DNA of 36,270 nt from a virus. Shown here piece by piece: positions 6,746-15,594 of the stretch; the stretch's first letter is position 1; every line of letters begins with the position of its first letter. The translations under genes and the position numbers were made by a program. The notes under the pieces were generated by a model. That model searched no databases, had not been told where the DNA came from, and saw only the letters and a program-made list of their open reading frames with translations. The stretch spans positions 1 to 36,270 of the IMG/VR virus record IMGVR_UViG_3300013104_000365, one strand, 5' to 3'.

Positions 6746-7346
6746 TCAGGCTGAAGAAGAGGAAGCAATCCGTTTAGTACCAGCACCAGATTTAAAGAAA
6801 TGGATTGTTGCTAATTTTCTTACGCTCGGTGGTCCTCTACATAACCCGGACCATGATCATATCGCTGAGCTGCTTCATGATAATGAGGAGTTTCTAGAAT
6901 TTGCATGGGCATCTTCTGCATATACACGAGCTAAACGTATGGTGTTAGGCCAATGTGAAAAGGTTATGTTTCAACAAGGCGGATGGAAGAAAGCTCGCCA
7001 AGAACAACAAATGCGGGATTGGTTCGGATTTGTGCCGACTTACTTAATCACTATCGACGCTACCTTTTGCGATAAAGCCAATGATAGTGAGTTTTGTGCT
7101 TTGCTTGAGCATGAGCTTTATCACATCGGTGTAGAGCGAGACTCGGACGGTGAGATTATTTACAGTGATCATACTGGCTTACCAAAGCACTATTTAGCTG
7201 GTCACGATGTGGAAGAGTTTATCGGTGTTGTTAAGCGCTGGGGAGCAAATGAAAACGTTAAGCGGCTTATTGAAGTCGCTAAAAACCCGCCGTTTGTTTC
7301 TGATTTAGATATATCAAAATGCTGTGGAAACTGCGTTATTACTTGA
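6705..7346 (+). CDS. Putative phage zinc metallopeptidase
   Basis: 213 residues. HELYH at residues 136-140, in the context EFCALLEHELYHIG, matches the zincin motif HExxH of the putative phage metallopeptidase family. Asp- and His-containing segments follow (YSDHTGLPKHYLAGHDVEEF) and could supply the third ligand. The C-terminus has paired cysteines (SKCCGNC). It sits between a nuclease and the small terminase, where this family is often found. Its target is unknown; it is distinct from the DUF2213 head protease downstream. The 41-base overlap with the previous gene indicates translational coupling. Confidence 0.75.
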   Translation: MDQIRPFPQPDFIDQAEEEEAIRLVPAPDLKKWIVANFLTLGGPLHNPDHDHIAELLHDNEEFLEFAWASSAYTRAKRMVLGQCEKVMFQQGGWKKARQEQQMRDWFGFVPTYLITIDATFCDKANDSEFCALLEHELYHIGVERDSDGEIIYSDHTGLPKHYLAGHDVEEFIGVVKRWGANENVKRLIEVAKNPPFVSDLDISKCCGNCVIT

Positions 7347-7347
7347 T

Positions 7348-7369
7348 GAGCCTTAGGGCTCTTTTTTTT
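7348..7369 (+). terminator. Rho-independent terminator before terminase
   Basis: GAGCC pairs with GGCTC around TTAG, followed by eight T residues. Confidence 0.75.
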
Positions 7370-7376
7370 GGCTATT

Positions 7377-7396
7377 TAGGTTGACGTAGGTTGACA
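7377..7396. repeat. Tandem 10-bp repeat upstream of small terminase
   Basis: TAGGTTGACG and TAGGTTGACA are head-to-tail, one helical turn apart, starting 31 bases before the terS-like start codon. They could be a binding site for the small terminase, or -35-like hexamers (TTGACG/TTGACA) of a promoter, although no -10 fits before the gene start. Confidence 0.5.
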
Positions 7397-7407
7397 GGAT
7401 TGAGGAT

Positions 7408-7884
7408 ATGGCGGCTCTAAAAAAAGAGGTAAAACTCTTTATAGTTCGCTCACTTGCCGTATTTAACACACCCACAGAAACTGCTGAGCTCGTCAACCAA
7501 GAATACGGGGTAAAAGTTACTAAGCAGCAATGTGAAAAATACGACCCGACTAAACGGGCAGGTGAGAACCTAAGCGAAGAGTTAAGGGTTGATTTTGAAA
7601 AGACTCGCGAAATGTTTTTGGGTAAGCCTGAGGCAATCCCCATTGCAAATTTAGCGGTACGATTACAGCGTTATGAAAGCCAATATCAAAAGCACAGTAG
7701 AAACCGTGTAGCAGCTCTAAGCATTCTTAAGCAAGCTGCTGAGGACATGGGCGGCAAATACACGAATAAGACTGAAATTACAGGCGCTGGCGGTGGTCCA
7801 TTACAAAGCGAAAATATTACCTATGTGACTGCTACCGATGAGCAGGTAAGGCAGGCGATAGATGAACTCGAGAACGAATATTGA
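7408..7884 (+). CDS. Terminase small subunit-like protein (DUF2280)
   Basis: 158 residues. MAALKKEVKLFIVRSLAVFN and PTETAELVNQEYGVKVTKQQ match the N-terminal helix-turn-helix of DUF2280 proteins, which sit before the large terminase in many siphoviruses. A helical middle part (RLQRYESQYQKHSRNRVAAL) could be the oligomerisation domain. The C-terminus (ATDEQVRQAIDELENEY) is acidic and overlaps the terL start by 23 bases. Role: recognition of the phage packaging site and delivery to the large subunit (family knowledge plus position). Confidence 0.8.
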   Translation: MAALKKEVKLFIVRSLAVFNTPTETAELVNQEYGVKVTKQQCEKYDPTKRAGENLSEELRVDFEKTREMFLGKPEAIPIANLAVRLQRYESQYQKHSRNRVAALSILKQAAEDMGGKYTNKTEITGAGGGPLQSENITYVTATDEQVRQAIDELENEY

Positions 7885-9388
7885 CCCTGTTAAAACCAAG
7901 GCCAAACGGATTAAGTGCGAGAAAGAACATTTATTCTTTACCCGAGCATTTTTCTTACCTCGCATGGGCTTTAAATTTTCAGTCAATTGGCATCATGAAT
8001 ATATTGCCGACAAGATCGATGAGGTTATTGCTGGCAGGGTTAAGAACTTAGTTATTAACGTCCCACCTGGTAGCGGTAAGACTGAATTACTCACGAATCT
8101 AATTGCACGTGGCATAGCGCGTAATGCTCGTTCCCGTTTTCTGTATTTGTCTTTCTCACAATCACTTGTAGAGGATGTATCGGCAACGGCTCGAAACATT
8201 GTTAAGTCGGAAGATTTTCAAAACCTTTGGCCTGTAAAGATTTCGACTAGTACGGATGCTAAGTCTAGTTGGAAAACTACAGTCGATGGATATGATGCTG
8301 GTCATGTTTATTCTGCATCGATGGGTGGGCAGGTCACAGGTCGCCGTGCAGGTACATTAGCGGATGAGGGCTTTACTGGTGCAATTATTCTTGATGACCC
8401 ATTAAAGCCTGAGGATGCATTTAGCCAGACAGCTAGACGTAAAGCTAACCGTAAGATTTTAAACACGGTCAACTCGCGTAAAGCTAAATCTGACACACCA
8501 ATTATTCTGATCATGCAGCGATTGCATGTTGAGGATCCGACTAACTTTGTGATGACTGGTAACGTTCCCGGTGAATGGGAACAGATCAGTATTCCCGCAC
8601 TTATTGATGATGAATACATCAGTAAGTTGCCAGAAAAAATACAAAGCAAAATTCCACGTAATGTTGAGCGAGATGCTAAAGGCCGTCAAAGCTATTGGCC
8701 ATTGAAAGAATCTTTGCAATCTTTATTGCAGCTCGAACAAGGTGGGCAAGATAAAGACGGCGCTACGGTATCCCGTTATACGTTTGCGAGCCAATATCAG
8801 CAAGCCCCGAAAAAGCTCGGCGGTGATCTTGTTAAGGCTGAATGGTTCCCACGCTATCTAGATCTACCTGTTCTTAAGTGGCGGGCTGTATGGGCTGATA
8901 CGGCGCAGAAGGTCAAAAAGCATAATGACTTTTCGGTGTTCTTATGTGCTGGTCTTGGCTATGACAATAATCTTTACATCATTGACGTGAAGCGTGGCAA
9001 ATGGGAAGCACCTGAGCTATTGAAGGAGGCTAAAGCCTTTATCAATAAGCATAAGGATAGCAACACCAAAATCGGCAAACTGCGCTATATGGCTGTAGAA
9101 GATAAGGCGAGTGGTACTGGATTGATTCAATCTATTTCTCGGGAAACCACATTACCTATTCGTGCAATTCAACGTGATGAGGACAAGCTTTCACGGACAA
9201 TGGACGTCATTCTTTATGTTGAAGATCGGCGTGTATGGTTACCAGCAAGCGCACCATGGTTATTGAACTATATCGAAGAAATCGAAGTTCTTACCGCTGA
9301 TTGGTCACATGATCATGATGATCAGTGGGATCCGACAATTGATGCGATTAATGATTCATTAGCTAAAAAGCCAACTGTATTTGATTAG
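7862..9388 (+). CDS. terL: Terminase large subunit
   Basis: 508 residues, normal length for the family. ATPase domain: Walker A VPPGSGKT at residues 67-74, Walker B AIILDD at 174-179, with MQRLHVED at 218-225 as the coupling region. The C-terminal RNase H-like nuclease has acidic residues at D346 (VWADTAQK), E413/D414 (AVEDKASGTG) and the HDDQWDPTIDA block at 485-495. It powers genome packaging into the prohead and cuts the concatemer. The gene overlaps the small subunit and is followed eight bases later by the portal gene. No frameshift or missing motif is seen. Confidence 0.95.
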   Translation: MNSRTNIDPVKTKAKRIKCEKEHLFFTRAFFLPRMGFKFSVNWHHEYIADKIDEVIAGRVKNLVINVPPGSGKTELLTNLIARGIARNARSRFLYLSFSQSLVEDVSATARNIVKSEDFQNLWPVKISTSTDAKSSWKTTVDGYDAGHVYSASMGGQVTGRRAGTLADEGFTGAIILDDPLKPEDAFSQTARRKANRKILNTVNSRKAKSDTPIILIMQRLHVEDPTNFVMTGNVPGEWEQISIPALIDDEYISKLPEKIQSKIPRNVERDAKGRQSYWPLKESLQSLLQLEQGGQDKDGATVSRYTFASQYQQAPKKLGGDLVKAEWFPRYLDLPVLKWRAVWADTAQKVKKHNDFSVFLCAGLGYDNNLYIIDVKRGKWEAPELLKEAKAFINKHKDSNTKIGKLRYMAVEDKASGTGLIQSISRETTLPIRAIQRDEDKLSRTMDVILYVEDRRVWLPASAPWLLNYIEEIEVLTADWSHDHDDQWDPTIDAINDSLAKKPTVFD

Positions 9389-9396
9389 AGGAAATT

Positions 9397-10731
9397 ATGA
9401 CTGAAAATAAAAAGTCCGATGCAATTGGCGATGCTGGGGCGTACACAAACTTTGTCTCAAATATTGGTACAGATCGCGATAAGGCATCTCACGGGAGCTT
9501 TGTTAAAAAGGTTATTCCTGATGAGCAATTAGAAGCGGTCTATCAACACTGGTTAGCCAAGCGCATTGTGAACCGTCCAGCAAGTGACATGCTCCGAGCT
9601 GGTTGGTTCTATGAAGGGATTCAGGATAATGATTTAGAGAAGCTTAAAGAGGCGTGTAAGGCTTTTAATTTAGATGGGGTGCTCTTATCTAGCTTGATCC
9701 TTTCTCGCTTGTATGGCGTTTGCTATGTGCTTCTAGGGACTGTGGACGGCGGCAACTTGGATCAACCTTTCGAGCTAAATAAATTGGGTATTGGACGTTT
9801 AGAGTTTTTTACTATACTCAAGAAAAAGCAGATTGAGCCCGATACTTCAAAGTACTTGCCGCCAAATGAGGCAGGCGGGCTGCTAAAGCAACCTGAATTT
9901 TACAAGCTTAAACTCGATGGCAAATCTAACCAAAGGATCCACCACACACGCTTAATTAAATTTGGCCATGCGGATGTCGTCAATGAAGAGCCTGTAAGTG
10001 TTTTACAGGAAGTTTATGAGGATCTGCTTGATCATGCGGCAGTTAAGAAAGCCACTGCTAGTTTAGTCCATGAATCAAAAATTGATGTAATTAGAACACC
10101 GCATTTGGTTGATAAGATCAAAGAGGATCTAAAAGGTGTAGCAGAACGCTTTCTTAGTGTTGGATTGCTTAAAGGTCTAAACGGCATGATCGTTTTGGAT
10201 AAAGAGGAGGAGTACGACTCTAAATCTTATAGTTTTGGCGGTTTACCTGACCTTATGCGTGAATATTCGATTCAAACTTCTGGAGCGGCCGAAATGCCAT
10301 ATACGGTTTTATTCGGTCAATCACCTGCAGGTATGAATTCTACAGGCGAACATGACACACGGAACTATTACGACACTATATCAACCAAGCAGACTTGGTC
10401 ATTAAAGCCATTCATGTTGAAGCTTTTAAGAGTAATTTGCCAAGCTACATTTGGTCGTCAGATTCCAAGCTTAGACGTAGTGTTCAATCCACTATGGCAA
10501 CTTGATGCTAAGGTCCGTGCCGAGGTTGAGAAAGCTAACGCAGAGCGTGACGATAAATATCTTCAAATGGGTGTCATTACAGAGCCACAGATAGCAAAAC
10601 AGCTTGTTATTGACGGTGTTTATTCAGTGATTGATGAAGAACACATCAAAGAGCTTGAAACAATGGTGACGCCTAATGACGACGATAATTCAGATACTGA
10701 AACCACACCTCCAGCAGGCGAAGAAACGTAA
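9397..10731 (+). CDS. Portal protein (DUF1073 family)
   Basis: 444 residues. It matches DUF1073-type portals: an N-terminal AVYQHWLAKRIVNRPASDML, a core with LIKFGHADVV and FGGLPDLMREYSIQ, then the diagnostic FGQSPAGMNSTGEHDTRNYY and a C-terminal helical stem. Portals form the dodecameric ring through which DNA enters the capsid. RBS AGAGGAAATT precedes the ATG. Databases sometimes label this family after the anti-CBASS protein Acb1; position and full length argue for a portal. The acidic C-terminus overlaps the next gene by 56 bases. Confidence 0.88.
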   Translation: MTENKKSDAIGDAGAYTNFVSNIGTDRDKASHGSFVKKVIPDEQLEAVYQHWLAKRIVNRPASDMLRAGWFYEGIQDNDLEKLKEACKAFNLDGVLLSSLILSRLYGVCYVLLGTVDGGNLDQPFELNKLGIGRLEFFTILKKKQIEPDTSKYLPPNEAGGLLKQPEFYKLKLDGKSNQRIHHTRLIKFGHADVVNEEPVSVLQEVYEDLLDHAAVKKATASLVHESKIDVIRTPHLVDKIKEDLKGVAERFLSVGLLKGLNGMIVLDKEEEYDSKSYSFGGLPDLMREYSIQTSGAAEMPYTVLFGQSPAGMNSTGEHDTRNYYDTISTKQTWSLKPFMLKLLRVICQATFGRQIPSLDVVFNPLWQLDAKVRAEVEKANAERDDKYLQMGVITEPQIAKQLVIDGVYSVIDEEHIKELETMVTPNDDDNSDTETTPPAGEET

Positions 10732-11488
10732 GAAAGGGCGTAAAGCTTCTAAGCCGAGAGCCGTGCACGTAAATCGCCGTGTAGAACTTTATTACACAAG
10801 GCAATTGCTATCTATATCTAAATACTGTCAGGACCAAACTAAGGAGTTAGTTATTCCTACAGTTGGCCAGAATATCGGTGATGCCTGGTTTTCGGACATG
10901 ATGACGGCGTTTAGGGAAAAGCTCACAAAATATGTTGTTGAAGTTTCCCGACCGTTAGCCACAAAAGTTGTGACTGATACCCAAAACGAAGTGGACAAGC
11001 AAATTGCAGAGCACACCAAAGCAATTATTGGTGTGGATCTAACGCCGTTTTATCGAGCTGCTGATATTCAAGATGAGGTAGATCTAAACATCACGGCAAA
11101 TGTCAGTTTGATTAAGTCTATTCCTCAGCAATACGCCTATAAGCTCGAAGTGCTAATTACCAATGCTTTGCAGACTGGCCAGACAAATGAAGATTTGGCT
11201 AAAGCAATTAAACAACTGGGTTTATCTACTGATTATCGTGTTCGTCTTATTGCTAGTGATCAGATGGGTAAGATCAATGGGCAGATCAATAAAGCCCGAC
11301 AGCTTTCAATGGGTGTGGAGACATACACATGGCAAACGGCTAAAGATGAGCGTGTGCGGCCAGACCACCAGCATAAGCAGGGCAAGACATTCAGATGGGA
11401 TTCACCGCCAGATGGAGGACATCCCGGTCAGCCTATCCGGTGTCGTTGCACAGCATTGCCCAACTATGAGGATATTTTAATTGACTAG
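10676..11488 (+). CDS. Mu F-like / SPP1 gp7-like minor head protein
   Basis: 270 residues. The last 120 residues carry the phage Mu F-like head morphogenesis domain: LIASDQMGKINGQINKARQL, YTWQTAKDERVRPDHQHKQG and the C-terminal GQPIRCRCTALPNY with conserved cysteines. The first 25 residues are very basic (QQAKKRKKGRKASKPRAVHV) and overlap the acidic portal C-terminus; the true start could be a later GTG (near VHVNRR), which would remove the long overlap. It is a minor capsid component, probably injected or needed for portal-head assembly. Confidence 0.85.
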   Translation: MTTIIQILKPHLQQAKKRKKGRKASKPRAVHVNRRVELYYTRQLLSISKYCQDQTKELVIPTVGQNIGDAWFSDMMTAFREKLTKYVVEVSRPLATKVVTDTQNEVDKQIAEHTKAIIGVDLTPFYRAADIQDEVDLNITANVSLIKSIPQQYAYKLEVLITNALQTGQTNEDLAKAIKQLGLSTDYRVRLIASDQMGKINGQINKARQLSMGVETYTWQTAKDERVRPDHQHKQGKTFRWDSPPDGGHPGQPIRCRCTALPNYEDILID

Positions 11489-11762
11489 TTCTATCGAGAA
11501 ATGCTGGAAGTGTGGGAAAGTCCATGGCTCAAATGATGGTTGTGGTTACCAGCCTTGTAGCAATACGAGACCCACACCACCAATCGTTTGCACACCTCCA
11601 ATTAAATGGGATGAAAATACAATTTCTAGCTCTGTAACACCTGAACATATTAATCAGATCCGAGAACTAACTTTGAAAAAAGTATTTTTGTCAGTTCTTT
11701 TAATCTCAATCCCTATTCTGATTTGGAAATTAGATTCAATCATCATGGCTTTTAAAGCCTAA
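11481..11762 (+). CDS. Small zinc-ribbon/TM protein, 93 aa
   Basis: Start is TTG 11481, overlapping the previous stop, with GAGG nine bases upstream. The N-terminus holds CWKCGKVHGSNDGCGYQPC, a cysteine-rich knuckle that could bind zinc. Residues about 67-85 (KVFLSVLLISIPILIWKLD) form one TM helix. Conserved cysteines facing one side of a membrane anchor suggest an adaptor, but no family is recognised. It lies between head genes and may be a moron. Confidence 0.6.
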   Translation: MTSSIEKCWKCGKVHGSNDGCGYQPCSNTRPTPPIVCTPPIKWDENTISSSVTPEHINQIRELTLKKVFLSVLLISIPILIWKLDSIIMAFKA

Positions 11763-11785
11763 TTTTAATTTGAGGATTTAAAGCC

Positions 11786-12097
11786 ATGAGACGTAAAAAG
11801 TTCTCTAAACAACGTTTTTATCGCCGTTTAGCGGCAAAGGGTTTTGTTAAAGGCGGTTATTTCAACTGGAATGGCAAGCTAGAAGTCTGGCAACTTCCTT
11901 ACTGTAACTTTCCAGATTTATCAAAGGCAGCGGGTAAAGCTGCTGAAAAGTTTAAAGATGTGGCTGAAAGTTTTAAGAAGTTTCAGGAGCCACAAAACAC
12001 GACAGCAAGCGCAAAAGTTTATGGTGTTAGCTGTATAGAAGAATTCGAAGTATGCGGCTCAGATTTAACCATGGGTATTATGAGCTTTCGCATGTGA
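11786..12097 (+). CDS. Hypothetical basic protein, 103 aa
   Basis: Begins MRRKKFSKQRFYRRLAAKGF, preceded by GAGG. A strongly basic N-terminus is followed by a helical section (DLSKAAGKAAEKFKDVAESF) and a C-terminus with two cysteines. No TM. It closes the transcript unit before a terminator and precedes the capsid protease. It could be a small internal head protein or nucleic-acid-binding protein; family unknown. Confidence 0.6.
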   Translation: MRRKKFSKQRFYRRLAAKGFVKGGYFNWNGKLEVWQLPYCNFPDLSKAAGKAAEKFKDVAESFKKFQEPQNTTASAKVYGVSCIEEFEVCGSDLTMGIMSFRM

Positions 12098-12114
12098 ACA
12101 TCTCTTTCATTCAA

Positions 12115-12135
12115 GCCACCTACGGGTGGTTTTTT
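12115..12135 (+). terminator. Rho-independent terminator
   Basis: CCACC pairs with GGTGG around TACG, followed by six T residues, fifteen bases before the DUF2213 start. Confidence 0.75.
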
Positions 12136-12149
12136 ATTGAGCTCAATTT

Positions 12150-13346
12150 ATGAAAAACATTTACCGCTTCAAGGTAGGTGACTTTGCGCCAAGTGAATCC
12201 TCACGTTCATATACACCGGAAGGTTATTTGAAATGCATAAATGTTCGCTTGGGAAAAGCACCTCAGGTACGTCAATACTATGCGTATGAGTTTCCAAATT
12301 TAGAAGGCTTTTCAGCAGATCAGACAATTAATGTCTATACATCTCCTGAAGAACTTTTTAAACCGGAAGCCATTAAAAGTTGGGATGGGGCAGATACTAC
12401 TGATTATCACCCACCCAAGAATGAAATTAATGCAGCTAATTGGAAGGACTACCACATTGGCTATTGTGAGAATGTCCGTCAAGAAGGCGAATATTTATTG
12501 GGCGATTTGCTCATTAAAGATAAGGACAGCATTGATTTAATCCAGAACAACGAGCGATTAGAAATGTCGCTGGGTTATGGAGCCACATTAGTTTTAGAGC
12601 AGGGCACGGCGCCAGATGGCACGGTGTACCAAGCAAAATTTATCAATTTTATTGGCAATCACGTAGCACTCGTTAAATACGGTCGCTGTGGTGGTGATTG
12701 CCGCATCGGTGACCAAAAGCAAACTCCACCAAAGGGGAAAACAATGGAAGTAAGTGTAAACGGTATTCGTTTTGACATTGGCGATAACAAGCCCTTGGCG
12801 GATGCATTAAAGCAGCAACAAGATCAGCTTGAAAACTTGAAGGCTGCAAAGCTTAAAGTCGGTGATAAGCAATTTTCAATCGGTGATGAACTAAACGCAG
12901 TTCAGGCGGTCGTAGATCAATTGCATACCGATAAAACCACACTTGAACAAAAAGTCGGAGATCTGGAAAAGAACCAGATGACTCCAGAAAAGCTTGAACA
13001 AGCTGCTGCGGAACGTGCTGCTGTGATTGCTGATGCTAAAGCATTGGTGCCAACGGTTAAAACCGAAGGCTGTACATGTGAGCAAATCAAGCGCGATGTA
13101 ATTGCAGCCAAAGCGGGTGATGCCTTGGTTGGGGCTGTGCTGGGTAGTGTTGCTGTAGGTGATGCAAAACCTGATCAGATCGATACAGTTTTCCGCGCCT
13201 TATCTGCTGTGAAAGGTACACACCCATCTAATCCTGTGGCCGATGCACTTAACCACCAACAAAACATTAATGCAGGTGACGGTAATCCTGCTGGCGGTGG
13301 GGATGAAAAGGCCTACAGCAAAGAAAATGCATACAAAGAAATTTAA
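12150..13346 (+). CDS. Capsid maturation protease / scaffold fusion (DUF2213)
   Basis: 398 residues. The N-terminal 180 residues fit DUF2213 head proteases: YLKCINVRLGKAPQVRQYYA, a candidate catalytic Ser140 in EMSLGYGATL and His171 in GNHVALVKYG. From about residue 200 the protein becomes a scaffold-like helical region (ADALKQQQDQLENLKAAKLK and LEQKVGDLEKNQ, coiled coil), ending in a disordered Gly/Asn-rich tail. Protease and scaffold are thus fused in one chain, as is usual for this family. It would assemble the prohead and then be degraded. The capsid decoration and major capsid genes follow. Confidence 0.82.
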   Translation: MKNIYRFKVGDFAPSESSRSYTPEGYLKCINVRLGKAPQVRQYYAYEFPNLEGFSADQTINVYTSPEELFKPEAIKSWDGADTTDYHPPKNEINAANWKDYHIGYCENVRQEGEYLLGDLLIKDKDSIDLIQNNERLEMSLGYGATLVLEQGTAPDGTVYQAKFINFIGNHVALVKYGRCGGDCRIGDQKQTPPKGKTMEVSVNGIRFDIGDNKPLADALKQQQDQLENLKAAKLKVGDKQFSIGDELNAVQAVVDQLHTDKTTLEQKVGDLEKNQMTPEKLEQAAAERAAVIADAKALVPTVKTEGCTCEQIKRDVIAAKAGDALVGAVLGSVAVGDAKPDQIDTVFRALSAVKGTHPSNPVADALNHQQNINAGDGNPAGGGDEKAYSKENAYKEI

Positions 13347-13359
13347 GAGGATTTAAATC

Positions 13360-13830
13360 ATGGTTAAGCAATACGATGCAGCACCGGGTATGAAGTTTCA
13401 CCTCATTGGGCCAGAGGATATTTTATCCCTTCCTGTGGCTGGTACCAGTCTGGTGAATGATGGTGATGTGGTTGTTCGCAGTACTGACGGTAAAACTGTA
13501 TTAGCCGTAACTGGTGCAACTAACACCAAGTTTGGAATTATCGTACGACACGGCGTAGGTAAGTCAGGTCGAACTACAGATGGTAAAGAAGCTTACAAAG
13601 CAACAGATGTCGCTCCGGTTATGACGATCGGCTCGATTTACGTGAAGGTCACTGCACCAGTCACCGACATTAATGCAAAGGTTTATGTCAAAACAGCTAA
13701 TGGTACAACTTTAGCGCCGTTAGGTTCTTTATCCCCAACAGCAACAGATGGTACCGAGCTACCGAATGCATCTTGGGAAACAATTTCTAATGAACAGGGC
13801 TTGGCTGCTGTTCGCTTACGTGGGGCATAA
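13360..13830 (+). CDS. Head decoration / cement protein (Gp24-like)
   Basis: 156 residues, starting MVKQYDAAPGMKFHLIGPED with RBS GAGGA. Beta-rich, with repeated strands (DGDVVVRSTDGKTVLAVTGA, VMTIGSIYVKVTAPVTDINA). The family and its place between the DUF2213 protease and the DUF2184 capsid gene indicate a structural cement protein bound to the capsid surface. It is five bases from the capsid start. No signal or TM segment. Confidence 0.75.
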   Translation: MVKQYDAAPGMKFHLIGPEDILSLPVAGTSLVNDGDVVVRSTDGKTVLAVTGATNTKFGIIVRHGVGKSGRTTDGKEAYKATDVAPVMTIGSIYVKVTAPVTDINAKVYVKTANGTTLAPLGSLSPTATDGTELPNASWETISNEQGLAAVRLRGA

Positions 13831-13835
13831 TAATT

Positions 13836-14810
13836 ATGAGTAAATTGGCAGCAATGAAGCTACGTTTAACACCAGTAGCTCAAATGGTTCAGGCAAATAT
13901 TGGTGATGCATTTAATATTGATGCATTAGCTCAGTTATTCGTCAAGTTAGAAGAATTTAACGACATGGATCCACAGCTTCAACAAGTCATGGATTACGCG
14001 AAGTACATTCCTGTCAAACCTGTAAGTGGTGTGTATGGTGGTGGTGAGGTCTTAACCCGTAAAAAAGGAGTAGGTATTGGTAAAGACCACTCAGGTACAG
14101 GGAATGACATTCCATTAGCAGAAGTCGATTATGACACTGTTTCATTACCAATTAAGGTTGGTAGTATTGGTTACTTATATTCAGTCCTTGAATTGGAAGC
14201 CGCACAAAAACTAAATGTTACGCTTGAGGACGATAAGGTGCAGGCAGCACGTTTAGCAGCTGAAAAACATTTAAGCAACATTGCATGGTATGGCAACGCC
14301 CTTACTGGGGTTAAAGGTTTTTTAAATCAAACTGGAGTAACCGTTGTTACTGCTCAACATAATTGGGCTACAGCAACGATTGAAGAAGTACTATCTGATT
14401 TCAACTCAAGCTTAGCTGATGCAGAAGATCAAATTGATGGGGATGTTTCAGTTCAGCCTGACACTTACTTGATGGCATCAAATCAGTATAAACATCTTTC
14501 AACTCGAATCGTCCCTGATTCTGGTGGCAAAACTTTCTTAAAGTTCATTGAAGAAAATAACATCTTCGCCACTCAAACTAAGCCTTTAACCATCCGTGGT
14601 TTAGCTCGTTCAAACGGTAAAGGTACAGCTGGTGCAGACCGTTCAATTATTTATCGTCGTGATCCATCATGCATTCAAATGAAATGTAATGACGTCACTT
14701 TCTTGGCAGCTCAACCAGTAGGCTTAGATATCAAAGTGCCGGGTCACTACAAATATCAAGGCGTGTGGTTGAAGCGTGTTGACTCCCTTCGTTACTTGGA
14801 TCATGTATAA
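13836..14810 (+). CDS. Major capsid protein (DUF2184)
   Basis: 324 residues. It resembles DUF2184 capsid proteins: AKYIPVKPVSGVYGGGEVLT, YDTVSLPIKVGSIGYLYSVL, then AAEKHLSNIAWYGN and, near the end, FLAAQPVGLDIKVPGHYKYQ. These have the HK97 fold. The N-terminal 60 residues are helical and may be the delta-like segment. The gene sits directly after the decoration gene and before connector genes, as expected for the capsid. Good RBS is lacking (ATAATT), so translation may be coupled to the cement gene. Confidence 0.88.
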   Translation: MSKLAAMKLRLTPVAQMVQANIGDAFNIDALAQLFVKLEEFNDMDPQLQQVMDYAKYIPVKPVSGVYGGGEVLTRKKGVGIGKDHSGTGNDIPLAEVDYDTVSLPIKVGSIGYLYSVLELEAAQKLNVTLEDDKVQAARLAAEKHLSNIAWYGNALTGVKGFLNQTGVTVVTAQHNWATATIEEVLSDFNSSLADAEDQIDGDVSVQPDTYLMASNQYKHLSTRIVPDSGGKTFLKFIEENNIFATQTKPLTIRGLARSNGKGTAGADRSIIYRRDPSCIQMKCNDVTFLAAQPVGLDIKVPGHYKYQGVWLKRVDSLRYLDHV

Positions 14811-14823
14811 GGATTAAAACAGT

Positions 14824-15201
14824 ATGAAATATTCATATACCTATAGCGGCTCTCAAGCCGCTTTTGTTTTTTCTGGTGTTGCTGTTTTACCCGCAGGTGT
14901 GGCCACATTGGTTGAAGAAGCTGTGCATAACAAACTTGCTGAAAATAAGTTTGCCAAACACCTTGTTGAATCTGGTGAGCTTGAAATTCAGGAAATTCCG
15001 AGTGATGAGCCTAAAGGTAAGACTGGTGGGCGTGGTGGAAAAGGTGGCAAGCAAACAGATGCAGCCAATGACGCAGCTAAGGCAGCAGATGAAGCAGCTT
15101 TGGCCGCCGTAAAAGCTGAACTAGCAGCGCTTGAAGTTACGTTCAACGAAGACGAAACACTTGAGCAGTTACAAGCTAAGTTAGCTCAAGCTAAGGAATA
15201 A
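14824..15201 (+). CDS. Hypothetical head-associated protein with HeH/LEM-like C-terminus
   Basis: 125 residues in three parts. Residues 1-60 are a small beta-rich domain (YSGSQAAFVFSGVAVLPAGV). Residues 60-95 are a disordered Gly/Lys and Ala-rich linker (KTGGRGGKGGKQ). Residues 95-125 (ELAALEVTFNEDETLEQLQA) fit the HeH/LEM helix-extended-loop-helix motif found in phage proteins that bind nucleic acid or a partner. It lies between the major capsid and connector genes. Function is not known; a connector accessory protein is the likeliest role. Confidence 0.65.
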   Translation: MKYSYTYSGSQAAFVFSGVAVLPAGVATLVEEAVHNKLAENKFAKHLVESGELEIQEIPSDEPKGKTGGRGGKGGKQTDAANDAAKAADEAALAAVKAELAALEVTFNEDETLEQLQAKLAQAKE

Positions 15202-15210
15202 GGTGGACCT

Positions 15211-15594
15211 ATGGACGTACAAACGTTTCGTGAAAAGTTCTCGACTGACTCTGCCTTAATGAATCTATCTGATACAAAGATTCAGGATGAATTAGAAGAA
15301 GCGGAGCTCGTTGTATCTCAAATTGAGTTTGGGGCATTAAAGGAACGTGCTGTAGGTCTATATGCAGCACATATTCTTAAAGTCGGTACCGCAAGCGGAA
15401 ATGGTGCCGCTTTTAGTAACGCCTCGAGCATGACAATCGCGGGCCAAAGCGTGAGTTATTCCCGATCATCGAAAGAAGCTTTTTATGATCTCAGCATGTA
15501 TGGTCAGCGTTACCTTGCCTTAAAAAATTCAATTCCAATCGATGATGAAGGCACTAACCCTAACCGTTTAGGCGTCGGTGCTTTTGTCGTATAG
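15211..15594 (+). CDS. Head-tail connector (DUF4054)
   Basis: 127 residues. MDVQTFREKFSTDSALMNLS, a central AVGLYAAHILKVG and a C-terminal SKEAFYDLSMYGQRYLALKN match DUF4054, the gp6-like head completion proteins that bind under the portal. RBS AAGGTGG precedes the ATG. It follows the capsid gene block, as usual for this family. Confidence 0.78.
   Translation: MDVQTFREKFSTDSALMNLSDTKIQDELEEAELVVSQIEFGALKERAVGLYAAHILKVGTASGNGAAFSNASSMTIAGQSVSYSRSSKEAFYDLSMYGQRYLALKNSIPIDDEGTNPNRLGVGAFVV

Noticed and set aside
8308-8719. Minus-strand ORFs inside the large terminase gene
   Set aside because: They lie wholly within terL, have no ribosome binding site and show shadow-like composition.
9397-10731. 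Anti-CBASS Acb1-type defence inhibitor
   Set aside because: The DUF1073 family name is sometimes linked with Acb1 in databases, but the full length, the FGQSPAGMNSTGE portal signature and the place between terminase and head genes indicate a portal.
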